This document shows, one piece after another, positions 1-8,798 of a DNA stretch of 64,000 nt (position 1 is its first letter; each line of letters opens with the position of its first letter). Location of the stretch: assembly GCA_003211135.1 (NCBI GenBank), contig QCTN01000001.1, positions 62,001-126,000 on the forward strand, written 5' to 3'. Origin of the DNA: Prochlorococcus sp. AG-673-L20. Its GTDB lineage: Bacteria; Cyanobacteriota; Cyanobacteriia; PCC-6307; Cyanobiaceae. The notes beneath the pieces were generated by a model. The model searched no databases. It worked only from the letters and a program-made list of their open reading frames with translations, and had not been told where the DNA came from. Both the position numbers and the translations under genes were made by a program.

Positions 1-458
1 TATAATGGGCTAAATGTTCTTATATCGGCATCAAATAAGGCAACTACGTCAGATTTTCTTGTCGCAACCCCTATTCCTTGCCAAACTGCCCATCCTTTTC
101 CTGGAGTTCCAAGTAGTTCTAGTCCATTTTTTTCTTGACTTTTTAATAGTTCGATTACAGAGGGTGAATTTGTCCATTGAATATGAACTGGGAATGGCAT
201 TGAATCAAAAAATGACTTTGCAGATTTTACTTGATCTACAGTTTTTGCAGATAGAGCAATAACTAATTCATTTAATCCAGTAAGATTTTTTAAAACTTCT
301 TTAATATCTCTTAGCGCAGGTCGTTCGAACTCTTCATAGAGACAAGGAATTAATATTGCTGTAGGTTTTTTTTTAAGACTTCTATTTAATTCTCTAAGTA
401 AATCCTTAGTGACGCCATATTCATGTATTGTTGTGATTAAACCTTGTTGAAAGTCCAT
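1..458 (-). CDS. gpgS: Glucosyl-3-phosphoglycerate synthase, partial (3' part beyond left edge)
   Basis: I translated this by hand from the reverse strand; the plus-strand ORF at 14-262 is its shadow. The N-terminus starts at ATG 458 and reads MDFQQGLITTIHEYG. It continues into a GT-A-type glycosyltransferase fold with the nucleotide-sugar and metal motif LFDADI just before the window edge. GpgS transfers glucose from an NDP-glucose to 3-phosphoglycerate, the first step of glucosylglycerate synthesis. It is divergent from the GH13 gene 50 nt away, and the phosphatase and glycerate kinase downstream of that gene fit the same pathway. The remaining part of the gene lies outside the window, so completeness cannot be judged. 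Confidence 0.85.
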   Translation of the reverse strand, partial: MDFQQGLITTIHEYGVTKDLLRELNRSLKKKPTAILIPCLYEEFERPALRDIKEVLKNLTGLNELVIALSAKTVDQVKSAKSFFDSMPFPVHIQWTNSPSVIELLKSQEKNGLELLGTPGKGWAVWQGIGVATRKSDVVALFDADIRTFSPL

Positions 459-508
459 TTTCTATTTGATGTGCAGAATAGTGTTAATACTTCGATGGTT
501 TTTTCAAA

Positions 509-2278
509 GTGACGCAAATTGATTCAGAGAAAAAATTAGATAGATTAAGACTTTGTAAATTGCTATCAACAATTTATAATGATCATACTACCGAAGAGCT
601 TAACTTTATTTGTAATCAATTATTGCAGATTTTAGATAATTTCTCAGAGAAGTCTCGTTATGAAGAAATAAGTGAAGATAAAAAATGGGACGAATCTTAT
701 GCTGTTCTAATAACCTATGCTGATGGTGTGTACAAAAAAGGAGAAGCTACACTTTTAACGCTTCAAGAATTACTAAGTAAATATTTTGGTAGTTTATCAA
801 AAGTAGTTCATATTCTTCCATTTCTGAAATCAACTAGTGACGGTGGTTTTGCTGTATCAAGTCATAAGTCTTTAGAAGAAAAATTTGGTGGTTGGGAGGA
901 TCTGAAAAGTATTTCTAATAAACATTATTTAATGGCTGATTTAGTTTTAAATCATGTTTCATCATCTCACCCATGGGTTCAGCAATTTATTAAATGCCAA
1001 GAACCCGGATTATCTAATGTCTTTTCTCCTTCACAAGATCTTGATTGGAACAGTGTTATCAGACCAAGGAGTTCATCTCTTTTTTCTCAAATAAATACAG
1101 AGGAAGGACAAAAACAAGTTTGGACAACTTTTGGTCCAGATCAAATTGATTTGAATTGGCTTAATCCCAAAATGACTTTAGAGTTTCTTAACTTGATTAT
1201 TATTTATTTATCAAATGGTATTAATTGGTTGAGACTAGATGCGGTAGGTTTTATTTGGAAGGAACCTGGTACAACATGTTTGCATTTACCAAAAGCACAT
1301 TCAATAGTAAAAATTTTAAGAATATTATTAAACGACCTTATAAAGGATGGCGTATTAATTACTGAAACTAATGTTCCACAGAAGGAAAATCTTTCTTATT
1401 TAATACCAGAAGATGAGGCGGACATGGCTTATAATTTCCCTTTGCCACCGCTTCTTTTAGAAGCAATAATTACTTCAAGAGCAGATATTCTAAATTCTTG
1501 GATTTGTGATTGGCCAGAGTTACCTAAAACTACAACTCTATTTAATTTCACTGCTTCTCATGATGGTGTCGGGTTAAGGGCTTTAGAGGGCCTTATGAAT
1601 GAACAAAGAATTAAAGATTTGTTGATTAATTGTGAGAAAAGAGGGGGTCTAGTAAGTCATAGAAGATTATCAAATGGAGAAGATAAACCATATGAATTAA
1701 ATATTAGTTGGTGGAGCGCAATGGAGGATCCCGGTAGAGATTCAAATCGTTTTCAATATGAAAGATTTTTGTTAACGCAATTACTTGTGATGTCACTAAA
1801 GGGGGTTCCTGCTTTTTATCTGCCAGCATTGCTGGCTTCAGAAAATGATATAAAAAGCTTTTCAATGACAGGACAAAGAAGGGATCTTAATAGGGAAAAA
1901 TTTAAGTTTGAGAAACTTTCTGCTGTTTTTAAAAATCCTGAATCTAATGCTAATAAAAATCTTAAATATCTTAGAAATGCAATGGATGTTAGAGCAAAAT
2001 TACCTCAATTCCATCCTCAGTCTCAGATGGAATGCTTATCTAAAGATAGAGGCGATATTGTTGTAATTAAAAGGGGTATTGGTTCAAAAGCTATTTTTAC
2101 AATTCATAATATGACGGATAATAAAATTAACTATAGATTCAGTGAATATAAATTTGCTAGATTGATTAATAATGATCAGAATATGCGGGATTACCTAACA
2201 TCAAATAAATATAATTCTAATAATATTGAACTTGATCCTTTTCAAGTAATTTGGCTTGGTTTTTTAAAAGATGATTGA
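509..2278 (+). CDS. GH13 sucrose/glucosylglycerate phosphorylase-like enzyme
   Basis: A 589 aa glycoside hydrolase family 13 protein of the sucrose-phosphorylase type. The clan-H catalytic set is visible: DLVLNH with D144, nucleophile D244 in RLDAVG, acid/base E286 in ITETN, and D352 in ASHDG. Family members phosphorolyse sucrose, glucosylglycerate or related glucosides to glucose-1-phosphate. The neighbouring glucosylglycerate-type genes favour glucosylglycerate as substrate, but that is inference. It starts at GTG 509 and overlaps the downstream phosphatase by 8 nt, so the two are probably co-translated. Sucrose phosphorylase is the main alternative. Confidence 0.85.
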   Translation: MTQIDSEKKLDRLRLCKLLSTIYNDHTTEELNFICNQLLQILDNFSEKSRYEEISEDKKWDESYAVLITYADGVYKKGEATLLTLQELLSKYFGSLSKVVHILPFLKSTSDGGFAVSSHKSLEEKFGGWEDLKSISNKHYLMADLVLNHVSSSHPWVQQFIKCQEPGLSNVFSPSQDLDWNSVIRPRSSSLFSQINTEEGQKQVWTTFGPDQIDLNWLNPKMTLEFLNLIIIYLSNGINWLRLDAVGFIWKEPGTTCLHLPKAHSIVKILRILLNDLIKDGVLITETNVPQKENLSYLIPEDEADMAYNFPLPPLLLEAIITSRADILNSWICDWPELPKTTTLFNFTASHDGVGLRALEGLMNEQRIKDLLINCEKRGGLVSHRRLSNGEDKPYELNISWWSAMEDPGRDSNRFQYERFLLTQLLVMSLKGVPAFYLPALLASENDIKSFSMTGQRRDLNREKFKFEKLSAVFKNPESNANKNLKYLRNAMDVRAKLPQFHPQSQMECLSKDRGDIVVIKRGIGSKAIFTIHNMTDNKINYRFSEYKFARLINNDQNMRDYLTSNKYNSNNIELDPFQVIWLGFLKDD

Positions 2279-3074
2279 AAATTCTTCCTTGTGGGTAGTT
2301 AGTGATGTTGATGGAACATTAATGGATCATTCTTATGATTTAACTCCAGCAAAAGAAACTATACAATTTCTTCAAGAATTATCTATACCAGTAATACTAT
2401 GTACCAGCAAAACCGCCGCAGAAGTAAAGGTTATTAGAAATGAACTTAATTTAACTGATCCTTATATTGTTGAAAATGGTGCTGCTATCTATGGTGAGTC
2501 TTTAAAGAAGGTTAATGGTGAAATTATTCTTGGAGAAAAATACATAAAACTTGAAAAAATTTTAAGTAGTATTTCTAAGGAAATTAATTATGATTTAGTA
2601 CCACTTAATAACATCTCAGATAAAGAAGCAACAGATCTAACTGGATTAAAAGGAAATTCTCTAAAATTAATGAGGGACAGACACTGGAGTATGCCATTCT
2701 TAAATCCTCCTGAAAGCAAGGAAGAAGAGATTAATATTTGCTGTAGAAGATTTAATGTAGAAATTTTTAGAGGGAATAGGATGAGTCATATGTTGTCAAT
2801 TAATTCAAACAAGGGAAAAGCAATAATTGCCCTAAAGAAATATTCAAATATGTCAAATATTAAAATTATTGGTTTAGGAGACTCTCCTAATGATTTGCCT
2901 TTATTATTAAATTCAGATTACAAAATTGTAATTCCTAGTCCTGTCGGACCAAACTTGAAATTATTAGACAAATTAAATGGGTATAAATTTACTTTAGCTG
3001 GAGAACCAAATGGTTATGGTTGGAAAAGCGAAATTAATAAGTTAATAAAAAAATTAATATTAAACAAACAATGA
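2271..3074 (+). CDS. gpgP: HAD-family glucosyl/mannosyl-3-phosphoglycerate phosphatase
   Basis: A 267 aa HAD phosphatase of the MPGP/Cof subfamily. Motif I is DVDGT with D12 and D14, and motif IV is GLGDSPNDLPLL near residue 204. In this family the enzyme removes phosphate from glucosyl- or mannosyl-3-phosphoglycerate, the second step after GpgS. The start codon lies inside the GH13 gene (8 nt overlap), and the stop overlaps the glycerate kinase start by 4 nt (ATGA). This supports one three-gene transcript. Exact sugar specificity cannot be read from the sequence. Confidence 0.85.
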   Translation: MIENSSLWVVSDVDGTLMDHSYDLTPAKETIQFLQELSIPVILCTSKTAAEVKVIRNELNLTDPYIVENGAAIYGESLKKVNGEIILGEKYIKLEKILSSISKEINYDLVPLNNISDKEATDLTGLKGNSLKLMRDRHWSMPFLNPPESKEEEINICCRRFNVEIFRGNRMSHMLSINSNKGKAIIALKKYSNMSNIKIIGLGDSPNDLPLLLNSDYKIVIPSPVGPNLKLLDKLNGYKFTLAGEPNGYGWKSEINKLIKKLILNKQ

Positions 3075-4012
3075 GAGATTTAAATATCCAATTTCCTTTG
3101 GATGATTTTGAAAAATTAATTTCTCAAATTGGATGGGAAAAATTGGATGAATGGTTTATGTTTTGGAATCTTAAGAAAGATATACTCTCCATTGATAAAT
3201 ATTGGGATGATAATGTAAATGATGATTGGATTTGGGGACTAGCTTTACCGCTTTTATCACAAGCATATAAATTTAATAAAAATTCTCCTGATCGGAAAAT
3301 AATTGGAATTTCAGCTCTTCCAGGGACTGGTAAAACAACTTTAGGTAAATGGTTGGAGAGTATATCTTTAAAATTAAAATTTAAAATATCTGTTATTTCC
3401 ATTGATGACTTTTATTTACCTTCTAAAGAAATGGAATTAGCTATTAAGAATAATCCATGGAATGTTTCAAGAGGTTTTCCAGGCAGCCATTCGATTGATT
3501 TAATGAAAGATAAATTACTAAAATGGAAAGCTGATGGGCAATTAAACGTCCCTGTTTTTGATAAATCTTTAAGAAATGGTTTAGGGGATAGATCTCATTG
3601 GAAATATGAAGCTCCCGATCTACTTATAATAGAGGGATGGTTTTTAGGTGTGAAACCTTTATCTATAGATTCGGATAATTCTCAGATTATTTCACCACCA
3701 TTAAGTTCTTCAGAGTCCTGTTATAGAGATAATATCCAAAATAATTTAGATCATTACTTAGATATTTGGAGCATGATTGATCAAATTTGGCACTTAAAAC
3801 CTTTGAAATTTGAATATATGAATGAATGGAAGACTAATCAAGAAAACAAAATGTTTGTTAAAAGAGGAAGTTCACTTAAAGATAATAAATTAAGTGATTT
3901 TCTTCGCATGTTAAATGTTTCTATCCCTATTGAAAGTTTTGATCTTATAAGTTCGGATGTTTTGTTATTAATAAATCAAGAGAGAAAATTAATTAGTGTC
4001 GGATTAAATTAA
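3071..4012 (+). CDS. Glycerate kinase (D-glycerate 3-kinase type)
   Basis: A 313 aa P-loop kinase with Walker A LPGTGKTT at about residues 83-90, followed by the SIDDFYLP motif of the phosphoribulokinase/uridine-kinase-like fold. It resembles the plant and cyanobacterial glycerate 3-kinases that close photorespiration by phosphorylating glycerate to 3-phosphoglycerate. Its position after the glucosylglycerate enzymes suggests it also recycles glycerate released by phosphorolysis; this is inference. It overlaps the phosphatase gene by 4 nt. Confidence 0.85.
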   Translation: MRDLNIQFPLDDFEKLISQIGWEKLDEWFMFWNLKKDILSIDKYWDDNVNDDWIWGLALPLLSQAYKFNKNSPDRKIIGISALPGTGKTTLGKWLESISLKLKFKISVISIDDFYLPSKEMELAIKNNPWNVSRGFPGSHSIDLMKDKLLKWKADGQLNVPVFDKSLRNGLGDRSHWKYEAPDLLIIEGWFLGVKPLSIDSDNSQIISPPLSSSESCYRDNIQNNLDHYLDIWSMIDQIWHLKPLKFEYMNEWKTNQENKMFVKRGSSLKDNKLSDFLRMLNVSIPIESFDLISSDVLLLINQERKLISVGLN

Positions 4013-4013
4013 A

Positions 4014-4030
4014 TTTTTTTTCGAAAAAAA
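4014..4030. terminator. AT palindrome after glycerate kinase, possible weak terminator
   Basis: Directly after the stop codon, T8-CG-A7 forms a perfect 16-nt inverted repeat flanked by AAA and TTT. It could fold as a hairpin at the end of the four-gene cluster, but it has only one G-C pair and no separate T-tract. Such AT palindromes can arise by chance in this genome. Confidence 0.25.
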
Positions 4031-4086
4031 TTTATTTAGTAATTTTTTATACATTTTAAATTTAATTCTTTAGTGTTTAATTAATT

Positions 4087-4335
4087 ATGTTTATTAATGT
4101 TCTTTCGATGATTGAGTTTTCTTATAAAAATGAAGGCTCCAGGATGGTTGTTTTGAGGTGTATTGGTCCTTCAAATTTCTTTCTTGAAAGAGTTTTATTT
4201 CCTACTGATATTCTTACTTTTATGGCTCCTAATGATTCTAGAGTTGAAATTTGGGGTAATGAAATGTATGGACCTAAACTAGAGGAGAGGATACGAATTT
4301 CATCTGAGAGTGAGGATGCAACTCTAGTAGCATAA
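4087..4335 (+). CDS. DUF1830 family protein
   Basis: An 82 aa protein resembling the cyanobacterial DUF1830 family: a short all-beta-looking domain with FFLERVLFP followed by LTFMAPNDSRVEIW. Function is unknown. The domain begins soon after the N-terminus, so ATG 4087 or ATG 4108 could be the true start. It follows the glycerate kinase by 74 nt on the same strand. Confidence 0.75.
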   Translation: MFINVLSMIEFSYKNEGSRMVVLRCIGPSNFFLERVLFPTDILTFMAPNDSRVEIWGNEMYGPKLEERIRISSESEDATLVA

Positions 4336-4398
4336 TATTAATTTTTAATTGTCTTCGAGTCAGAATTTTTAAAGACTCGTATTATTTTCATTGATATT

Positions 4399-4551
4399 AT
4401 GGGTCTATATTCTATTGTAATTATAATGAATCAATTTGCATCGTTCGCCATTGGAGGTTTTGTCCCTTCAGCCGCTATTGCAGGAGTTTTAGTTTTAATC
4501 GGTCTTGGAGCGTTTTTTTATCTTGGATTAAAAGGACCAACAGATTATTAA
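4399..4551 (+). CDS. Small single-span membrane protein (41-50 aa)
   Basis: Too short for the ORF track. From ATG 4426 it encodes 41 aa beginning MNQFASFAIGG, with one hydrophobic helix (AAIAGVLVLIGLGAFFYLGL) and a charged tail ending in GPTDY. ATG 4399 is an alternative start giving 50 aa. The size and topology resemble small thylakoid subunits of photosystems, cytochrome b6f or NDH-1, but I could not match it to a named subunit. Same strand and close spacing to the small ORF at 4587. Confidence 0.6.
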   Translation: MGLYSIVIIMNQFASFAIGGFVPSAAIAGVLVLIGLGAFFYLGLKGPTDY

Positions 4552-4586
4552 TTACATTTTAAAATTATTAAATATACTCACTCATA

Positions 4587-4721
4587 ATGGATCTTACTGT
4601 AGTACTTTTTATTGTTAGTTTCCCTTTTGTATTACTGACAGTCTTTTTTGGGACAAAAAATGATTTCTACGAAAGTGAAAATTATAAAGGTGACGGTTGT
4701 GCTCACGATGTGAAAAGATAA
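4587..4721 (+). CDS. Small membrane-anchored protein (44 aa)
   Basis: Too short for the ORF track. It begins MDLTVVLFIVSFPFVLL, a strong N-terminal transmembrane helix, followed by a polar tail NDFYESENYKGDGCAHDVKR with one Cys and one His. It lies 35 nt after another mini membrane ORF on the same strand. It ends just before the convergent gene at 4724. Function unknown. Confidence 0.5.
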   Translation: MDLTVVLFIVSFPFVLLTVFFGTKNDFYESENYKGDGCAHDVKR

Positions 4722-4723
4722 TA

Positions 4724-5002
4724 CTATTTAGAAGCACCACCATATATACAAGTCCATTTATTATCAAATTGCCATACAGGAATATAAATTTCTTTAGAAA
4801 TTTTATTGCCCGCTTTTTCACAAGTTTCCATATCTTTCATTGGAATAGTATGCAAAGATGGGCTTGTTATTCCACTTACCTCAGGTCTGCCTCCTGGTCC
4901 TTGTCTGTAAGTTCCAATCACTAGCCAGTAATTTGCTTTAACAGCATCAGTAAAAATAAAAAGACTTACGAAGACTAATATTTTAAAAACAAATTTTTTC
5001 AT
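4724..5002 (-). CDS. Secreted small protein, unknown function
   Basis: A 92 aa protein with a clear N-terminal signal peptide (MKKFVFKILVFVSLFIF, cleavage probably after VKA). The short mature domain is rich in aromatic residues, with Cys in METCEKAG and WTCIYGG that could form one disulfide. I do not recognise the family; it looks like the small exported proteins common in marine picocyanobacteria. It is convergent with the mini-ORF at 4587-4721, with 2 nt between stops. Confidence 0.65.
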   Translation of the reverse strand: MKKFVFKILVFVSLFIFTDAVKANYWLVIGTYRQGPGGRPEVSGITSPSLHTIPMKDMETCEKAGNKISKEIYIPVWQFDNKWTCIYGGASK

Positions 5003-5091
5003 AATATTAATACCTTAGCTTTTCTTCTAATAATGTAAATTGTATTATTTTTAATTGATATTATTATTGGAAATATTTTGAATATAAACTA

Positions 5092-5892
5092 TTGGAATTT
5101 TTAAAGTATATTTTTTATGGAATAATTCAAGGTTTAACAGAATTTATTCCTGTAAGTAGCACTGCTCATTTAAAAATCATATCTCTATTTTTTGGAATTG
5201 ATGATCCTGGTTCCTCTGTTTCTGCAATCATACAAATTGGAAGTGTTTTTGCAATATTTTGGTATTTTAGGAAAAGTATTTTTAATTTCAAAAATAGAAA
5301 CTCTAGAAAATCTAGTTATTCATTTCTGTTTAATAAATTAAATAAATCTATCTTTATAGGTACAATTCCAATTGTTTTTATTGGTGGAATTATAAAGCTA
5401 TTTGTTCCAGGATTTTCGGATTCATTTTTACGTTCAAATCTTTCAATAGCTTTAATATCTATCTTGATGTCTTTAATAATGCTTTTTGCAGATGCTTCGA
5501 TTAATAAATCCATTAATTTAAACAATCATAAATATCAAAATAGTTTATATATAGGTATTGCTCAAGCTTTTGCAATTATTCCAGGAGTATCTCGTTCAGG
5601 AGCAACTATTTCTATGGCTCTTTTATCTGGATGGAATAGAAAAGATGCAGGTAAATTTTCATTCCTTCTTGGTATTCCTGCAATCTCATTAGCAGCTTTT
5701 GTTGAGTTTTGTAGTGCAGTAAATCAATTTTCAAAATTTCCATTTCTTCCTCTTTCTTTTGGATTAATTACAACTTTCTTCTCTTCTTTATTAGCTATTG
5801 ATTTTTTAATAAAGTATCTTTCCACCAATGGACTCAAAATATTTATTTATTACAGATTGGTATTTGGAATTTTGATTATTTTAAATTTATAA
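5092..5892 (+). CDS. uppP: Undecaprenyl-diphosphatase UppP/BacA
   Basis: A 266 aa polytopic membrane enzyme that recycles undecaprenyl pyrophosphate to the monophosphate carrier used for peptidoglycan and polysaccharide export. Both family signatures are present: GLTEFIPVSSTAHL with catalytic E17, and PGVSRSGAT with the essential Arg near residue 168. The start is TTG 5092; no ATG lies close enough to keep the first motif intact. It stands alone on the plus strand. Confidence 0.93.
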   Translation: MEFLKYIFYGIIQGLTEFIPVSSTAHLKIISLFFGIDDPGSSVSAIIQIGSVFAIFWYFRKSIFNFKNRNSRKSSYSFLFNKLNKSIFIGTIPIVFIGGIIKLFVPGFSDSFLRSNLSIALISILMSLIMLFADASINKSINLNNHKYQNSLYIGIAQAFAIIPGVSRSGATISMALLSGWNRKDAGKFSFLLGIPAISLAAFVEFCSAVNQFSKFPFLPLSFGLITTFFSSLLAIDFLIKYLSTNGLKIFIYYRLVFGILIILNL

Positions 5893-5922
5893 AAATTTAA
5901 ATTAAAAAAATTCAACACTTCT

Positions 5923-6111
5923 ATGTTAGTGTTTTTTAATATAGTTTTTCGAATGATTCATTTTATATCATATCAATTAGGAGAGGTTGAAGTTTCAAAT
6001 CTTACAATCATTATATGTGCAATTTTTTCTTCATTTACTTTTATCGCTGTTGGAATAAGTTCTTATAAGTTGTACAAATCACTAATAAACAAAGACGATA
6101 CTGAATCTTAA
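5923..6111 (+). CDS. Small membrane protein, unknown function
   Basis: A 62 aa ORF with one confident transmembrane helix in the middle (LTIIICAIFSSFTFIAVGI) and a charged C-terminus ending NKDDTES. It follows uppP by 30 nt on the same strand and ends just before tRNA-Pro on the other strand. ATG 5953 (MIHFIS) is an equally good start. I do not recognise the family. Confidence 0.5.
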   Translation: MLVFFNIVFRMIHFISYQLGEVEVSNLTIIICAIFSSFTFIAVGISSYKLYKSLINKDDTES

Positions 6112-6185
6112 TCGGAACGGCGGGATTTGAACCCACGACCCCCACTACCCCAAAGTGGTGCGCTACCAAGCTGCGCTACGCCCCG
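6112..6185 (-). tRNA. tRNA-Pro (anticodon GGG)
   Basis: The reverse strand folds as a complete cloverleaf. The acceptor stem is CGGGGCG/CGTTCCG with two G-U pairs and discriminator A. The D arm is GCGC, the anticodon stem is CCACT/AGTGG with loop TTGGGGT, and the T arm is GTGGG-TTCAAAT-CCCGC. The anticodon is GGG, reading CCC and CCU. CCA is not encoded. Confidence 0.97.
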
Positions 6186-6212
6186 TATTTTTACTATAAA
6201 TATAAAAGGCTT

Positions 6213-6944
6213 TTAATTGTTAATATCTATAGGTTTATTGTTAGATCTCAATACACATTTATCGATATCCCAATTAAAGTTATCCCATATTTTTGTTGGA
6301 AGTTTGTAATTACAGTTATTGAAACTTCCTAACTTTACTTTTGTAGGAGATGCCGAACAATATTGCCTACTACCTTCTACCGCTAAATACTGCTGATGAT
6401 ATTCTTCAGCGTAATAATAAGCGTCAATTTTTTTAATCTCTGTTTCTATGATTCCTAAATTATTTTTATAAAGTTCTTTTTGGTAAGCTTCTTTGCTGGA
6501 GTAAATTTTTTCTTTATTACTATCATTTTTATAGTAAATTGTTGATCTATATTGTGTTCCCATATCATTACCTTGCCTATTTTTTTGAGTTGGATTATGA
6601 CATTCCCAGAACATTTTTAATAAATCACTAATATCTATTTCGTTAACATTCCAAACAACCTTAACGACTTCTGCATGACCTGTAATACCAGAGCAGACTT
6701 CATAGTAAGTAGGGTTATTCTTGTCTCCTCCGGCATAACCAACGGAAGTTGTAATAACTCCTGGAAGTTTCCAAAAACATTTTTCTGCACCCCAAAAACA
6801 TCCACATCCAAATACTATTTCATCCTCTTGGGATTTTGGTTCCTCTTTTATATCAGTATTTAATATTCTGTGGAGAAAATTTGTTTCCTTTGCTGAAAGT
6901 GATTCATAGTTTGTCATAAGTTTTTTAAGAAATTCAAACATCAT
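6213..6944 (-). CDS. msrA: Peptide methionine sulfoxide reductase MsrA
   Basis: A 243 aa protein that reduces methionine-S-sulfoxide in proteins. The MsrA signature GCFWGAEK is present with catalytic C49, followed by VGYAGG, a HAEVV segment and MGTQYRS. An N-terminal stretch of about 40 residues precedes the domain, and Cys residues near the C-terminus may act as resolving cysteines. No MsrB is fused. It lies between tRNA-Pro and the ABC exporter on the same strand. Confidence 0.93.
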   Translation of the reverse strand: MMFEFLKKLMTNYESLSAKETNFLHRILNTDIKEEPKSQEDEIVFGCGCFWGAEKCFWKLPGVITTSVGYAGGDKNNPTYYEVCSGITGHAEVVKVVWNVNEIDISDLLKMFWECHNPTQKNRQGNDMGTQYRSTIYYKNDSNKEKIYSSKEAYQKELYKNNLGIIETEIKKIDAYYYAEEYHQQYLAVEGSRQYCSASPTKVKLGSFNNCNYKLPTKIWDNFNWDIDKCVLRSNNKPIDINN

Positions 6945-6972
6945 TAGGTATGCAATTAATTAATACTCTTTT

Positions 6973-8718
6973 TCAACTAACTATTTTATTAGTAGCTATT
7001 TCTCTCTCCCAAAGTTTCTTATATAGTCCATTTGTTGTAATCAAATCTTTATGGATCCCCTCTTGTACAATTTTACCTTGGTCCATTACTAGTACCCTAT
7101 CACATGTTGCCGCCACAGATAATTGATGACTAATCATCAATATAGTTTTACTTTTATTTCCTCTCATCTCCTCGATAATTTTCGCGGCAGTTTTATTATC
7201 TACACTCGCCAACGCATCATCAAGTACTACTACAGAAGCATCAACTAAAAGTGCTCTTCCTAATGCTGTTCTTTGGCGTTGACCACCGCTCAGTGTAATA
7301 CCTCTTTCACCTACAATTGTTTTAAAACCTTCTGGAAAACTATTAATATCATCTATCAATCCTGCGTTTACTGCACTTTTTTTTACTGCATTTCTTGAAG
7401 CTTTTGGATCTCCAAATTTTAAATTTTCAGAAATTGTAGATGTAAATAAAAATGCTTCTTGAGGCACTATAGCAATGTGCTTTCTTAAATCTCTTAATTT
7501 AATATTCTTAATATCAATATCATCTAAAAATAATTGTCCATCAGGTATTTCAATAGTTCTACCTAATGATTTAGCTAAAGTTGTTTTTCCACAGCCTACT
7601 GGACCAACTATCGCAATAAGTTCTCCAGGATTAATTTTGAAATTTAATCTATTTAAGGAGTTGAATTTTGCACCATCGTATTTTATTTTTAAATTCTTTG
7701 CCTCAATTGTACCCTTAACTTTTTTCTTTATGAATTTAGCTTCTGGTTTATCAGTAATTTTTGGATTGTTCTGAAATATCTCTTCAACTCTATCTAGACT
7801 TACTTGTCCTAATTGAAAAGTATTTAATGTAAATCCTAATAGAGCTGTTGGAAATACAAGTCTTTCAACAAATAATATCAATGCAACTAGTCCACCAATT
7901 GTGATAAATCCGTTTTCTAGTTGAGAGGTCCCTAGACCTAAAAGTATCAATAATGAAATTGAAGAAATACCTTGCAATAGAGGGAATAATGTACTTGCTG
8001 TTCTTGCGAGCTTTATAGCTGAATTGCGATAAACTTTATTGTAATTATTAAATTCTTTCTTTTCAGCCTCCTCTTGTGCATAAATTTTTATAGCGCTTAT
8101 CCCTGATAAATCTTCTTGTATTAAATCACTTAGTTTGGAAAGTGATTCTTGTTGAATTTTTCTTTGACTTACCATTCTTCCTCCAAATAAACTAACTATT
8201 ACTAATATCATTGGAAATATCATTAATGCAGCTACTGTCAATGTTTTATTAATCGATAACATTGAAGGAATTGTTAGAGAATAAGCCAGAACGATATTAC
8301 ATAAACTTAAGACTGTAAAACCTAAGAGTCTTCTAATGTTTTCTACATCACTAGTAGCTCTACTAATAATATCTCCACTACCTTTTTTTTGTATCCAATC
8401 AGGATCTTGAATTAGTAAATGGTCAAATAATTTTTGACGAAGATTTACTTCAACTTTTCTTCCTATCCCAAATACAATTTGCCTTGAAAATAATCTTATA
8501 AGACCCATGCATGTTGCTAGAAACATGAGCAATAATGATTTTGATATAACGTAACTTGAGGAAAATCCATCTTTCAGTTGATCAATAATGTTTTTAACTT
8601 CTAAAGGTATTAGAATACTCAAAACATTCACAACTAGGAGAGCGATCCCACCATATAAAAATTCTTTTTTGTAAGGTTTTAAATACTTAAATATGACTTT
8701 TAATTTAAGATTCTTCAT
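6973..8718 (-). CDS. ABC exporter half-transporter (transmembrane plus ATPase domains)
   Basis: A 581 aa MdlB/MsbA-type half-transporter. An N-terminal six-helix type-I exporter domain (about residues 1-320) is followed by an ATPase domain. The ATPase has Walker A GPVGCGKTT near residue 371, signature LSGGQRQR near 475, Walker B VVVLDDA near 498 and switch His in MISHQ. It would act as a homodimer or heterodimer exporting a lipid, peptide or drug-like substrate; specificity is not readable. A 28-nt gap separates it from msrA downstream on the same strand. Confidence 0.9.
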   Translation of the reverse strand: MKNLKLKVIFKYLKPYKKEFLYGGIALLVVNVLSILIPLEVKNIIDQLKDGFSSSYVISKSLLLMFLATCMGLIRLFSRQIVFGIGRKVEVNLRQKLFDHLLIQDPDWIQKKGSGDIISRATSDVENIRRLLGFTVLSLCNIVLAYSLTIPSMLSINKTLTVAALMIFPMILVIVSLFGGRMVSQRKIQQESLSKLSDLIQEDLSGISAIKIYAQEEAEKKEFNNYNKVYRNSAIKLARTASTLFPLLQGISSISLLILLGLGTSQLENGFITIGGLVALILFVERLVFPTALLGFTLNTFQLGQVSLDRVEEIFQNNPKITDKPEAKFIKKKVKGTIEAKNLKIKYDGAKFNSLNRLNFKINPGELIAIVGPVGCGKTTLAKSLGRTIEIPDGQLFLDDIDIKNIKLRDLRKHIAIVPQEAFLFTSTISENLKFGDPKASRNAVKKSAVNAGLIDDINSFPEGFKTIVGERGITLSGGQRQRTALGRALLVDASVVVLDDALASVDNKTAAKIIEEMRGNKSKTILMISHQLSVAATCDRVLVMDQGKIVQEGIHKDLITTNGLYKKLWEREIATNKIVS

Positions 8719-8798
8719 TTAAAAATTCCCATATGATTAAGATAATGTTTCATTTTCGAATATGTGAGCTAGTTTGATAAATGATTTCGTTTTTTATT

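Noticed and set aside
14-262. Plus-strand 82 aa ORF at the left edge
   Set aside because: It is the shadow of gpgS, whose reverse-strand translation gives a recognisable glycosyltransferase.
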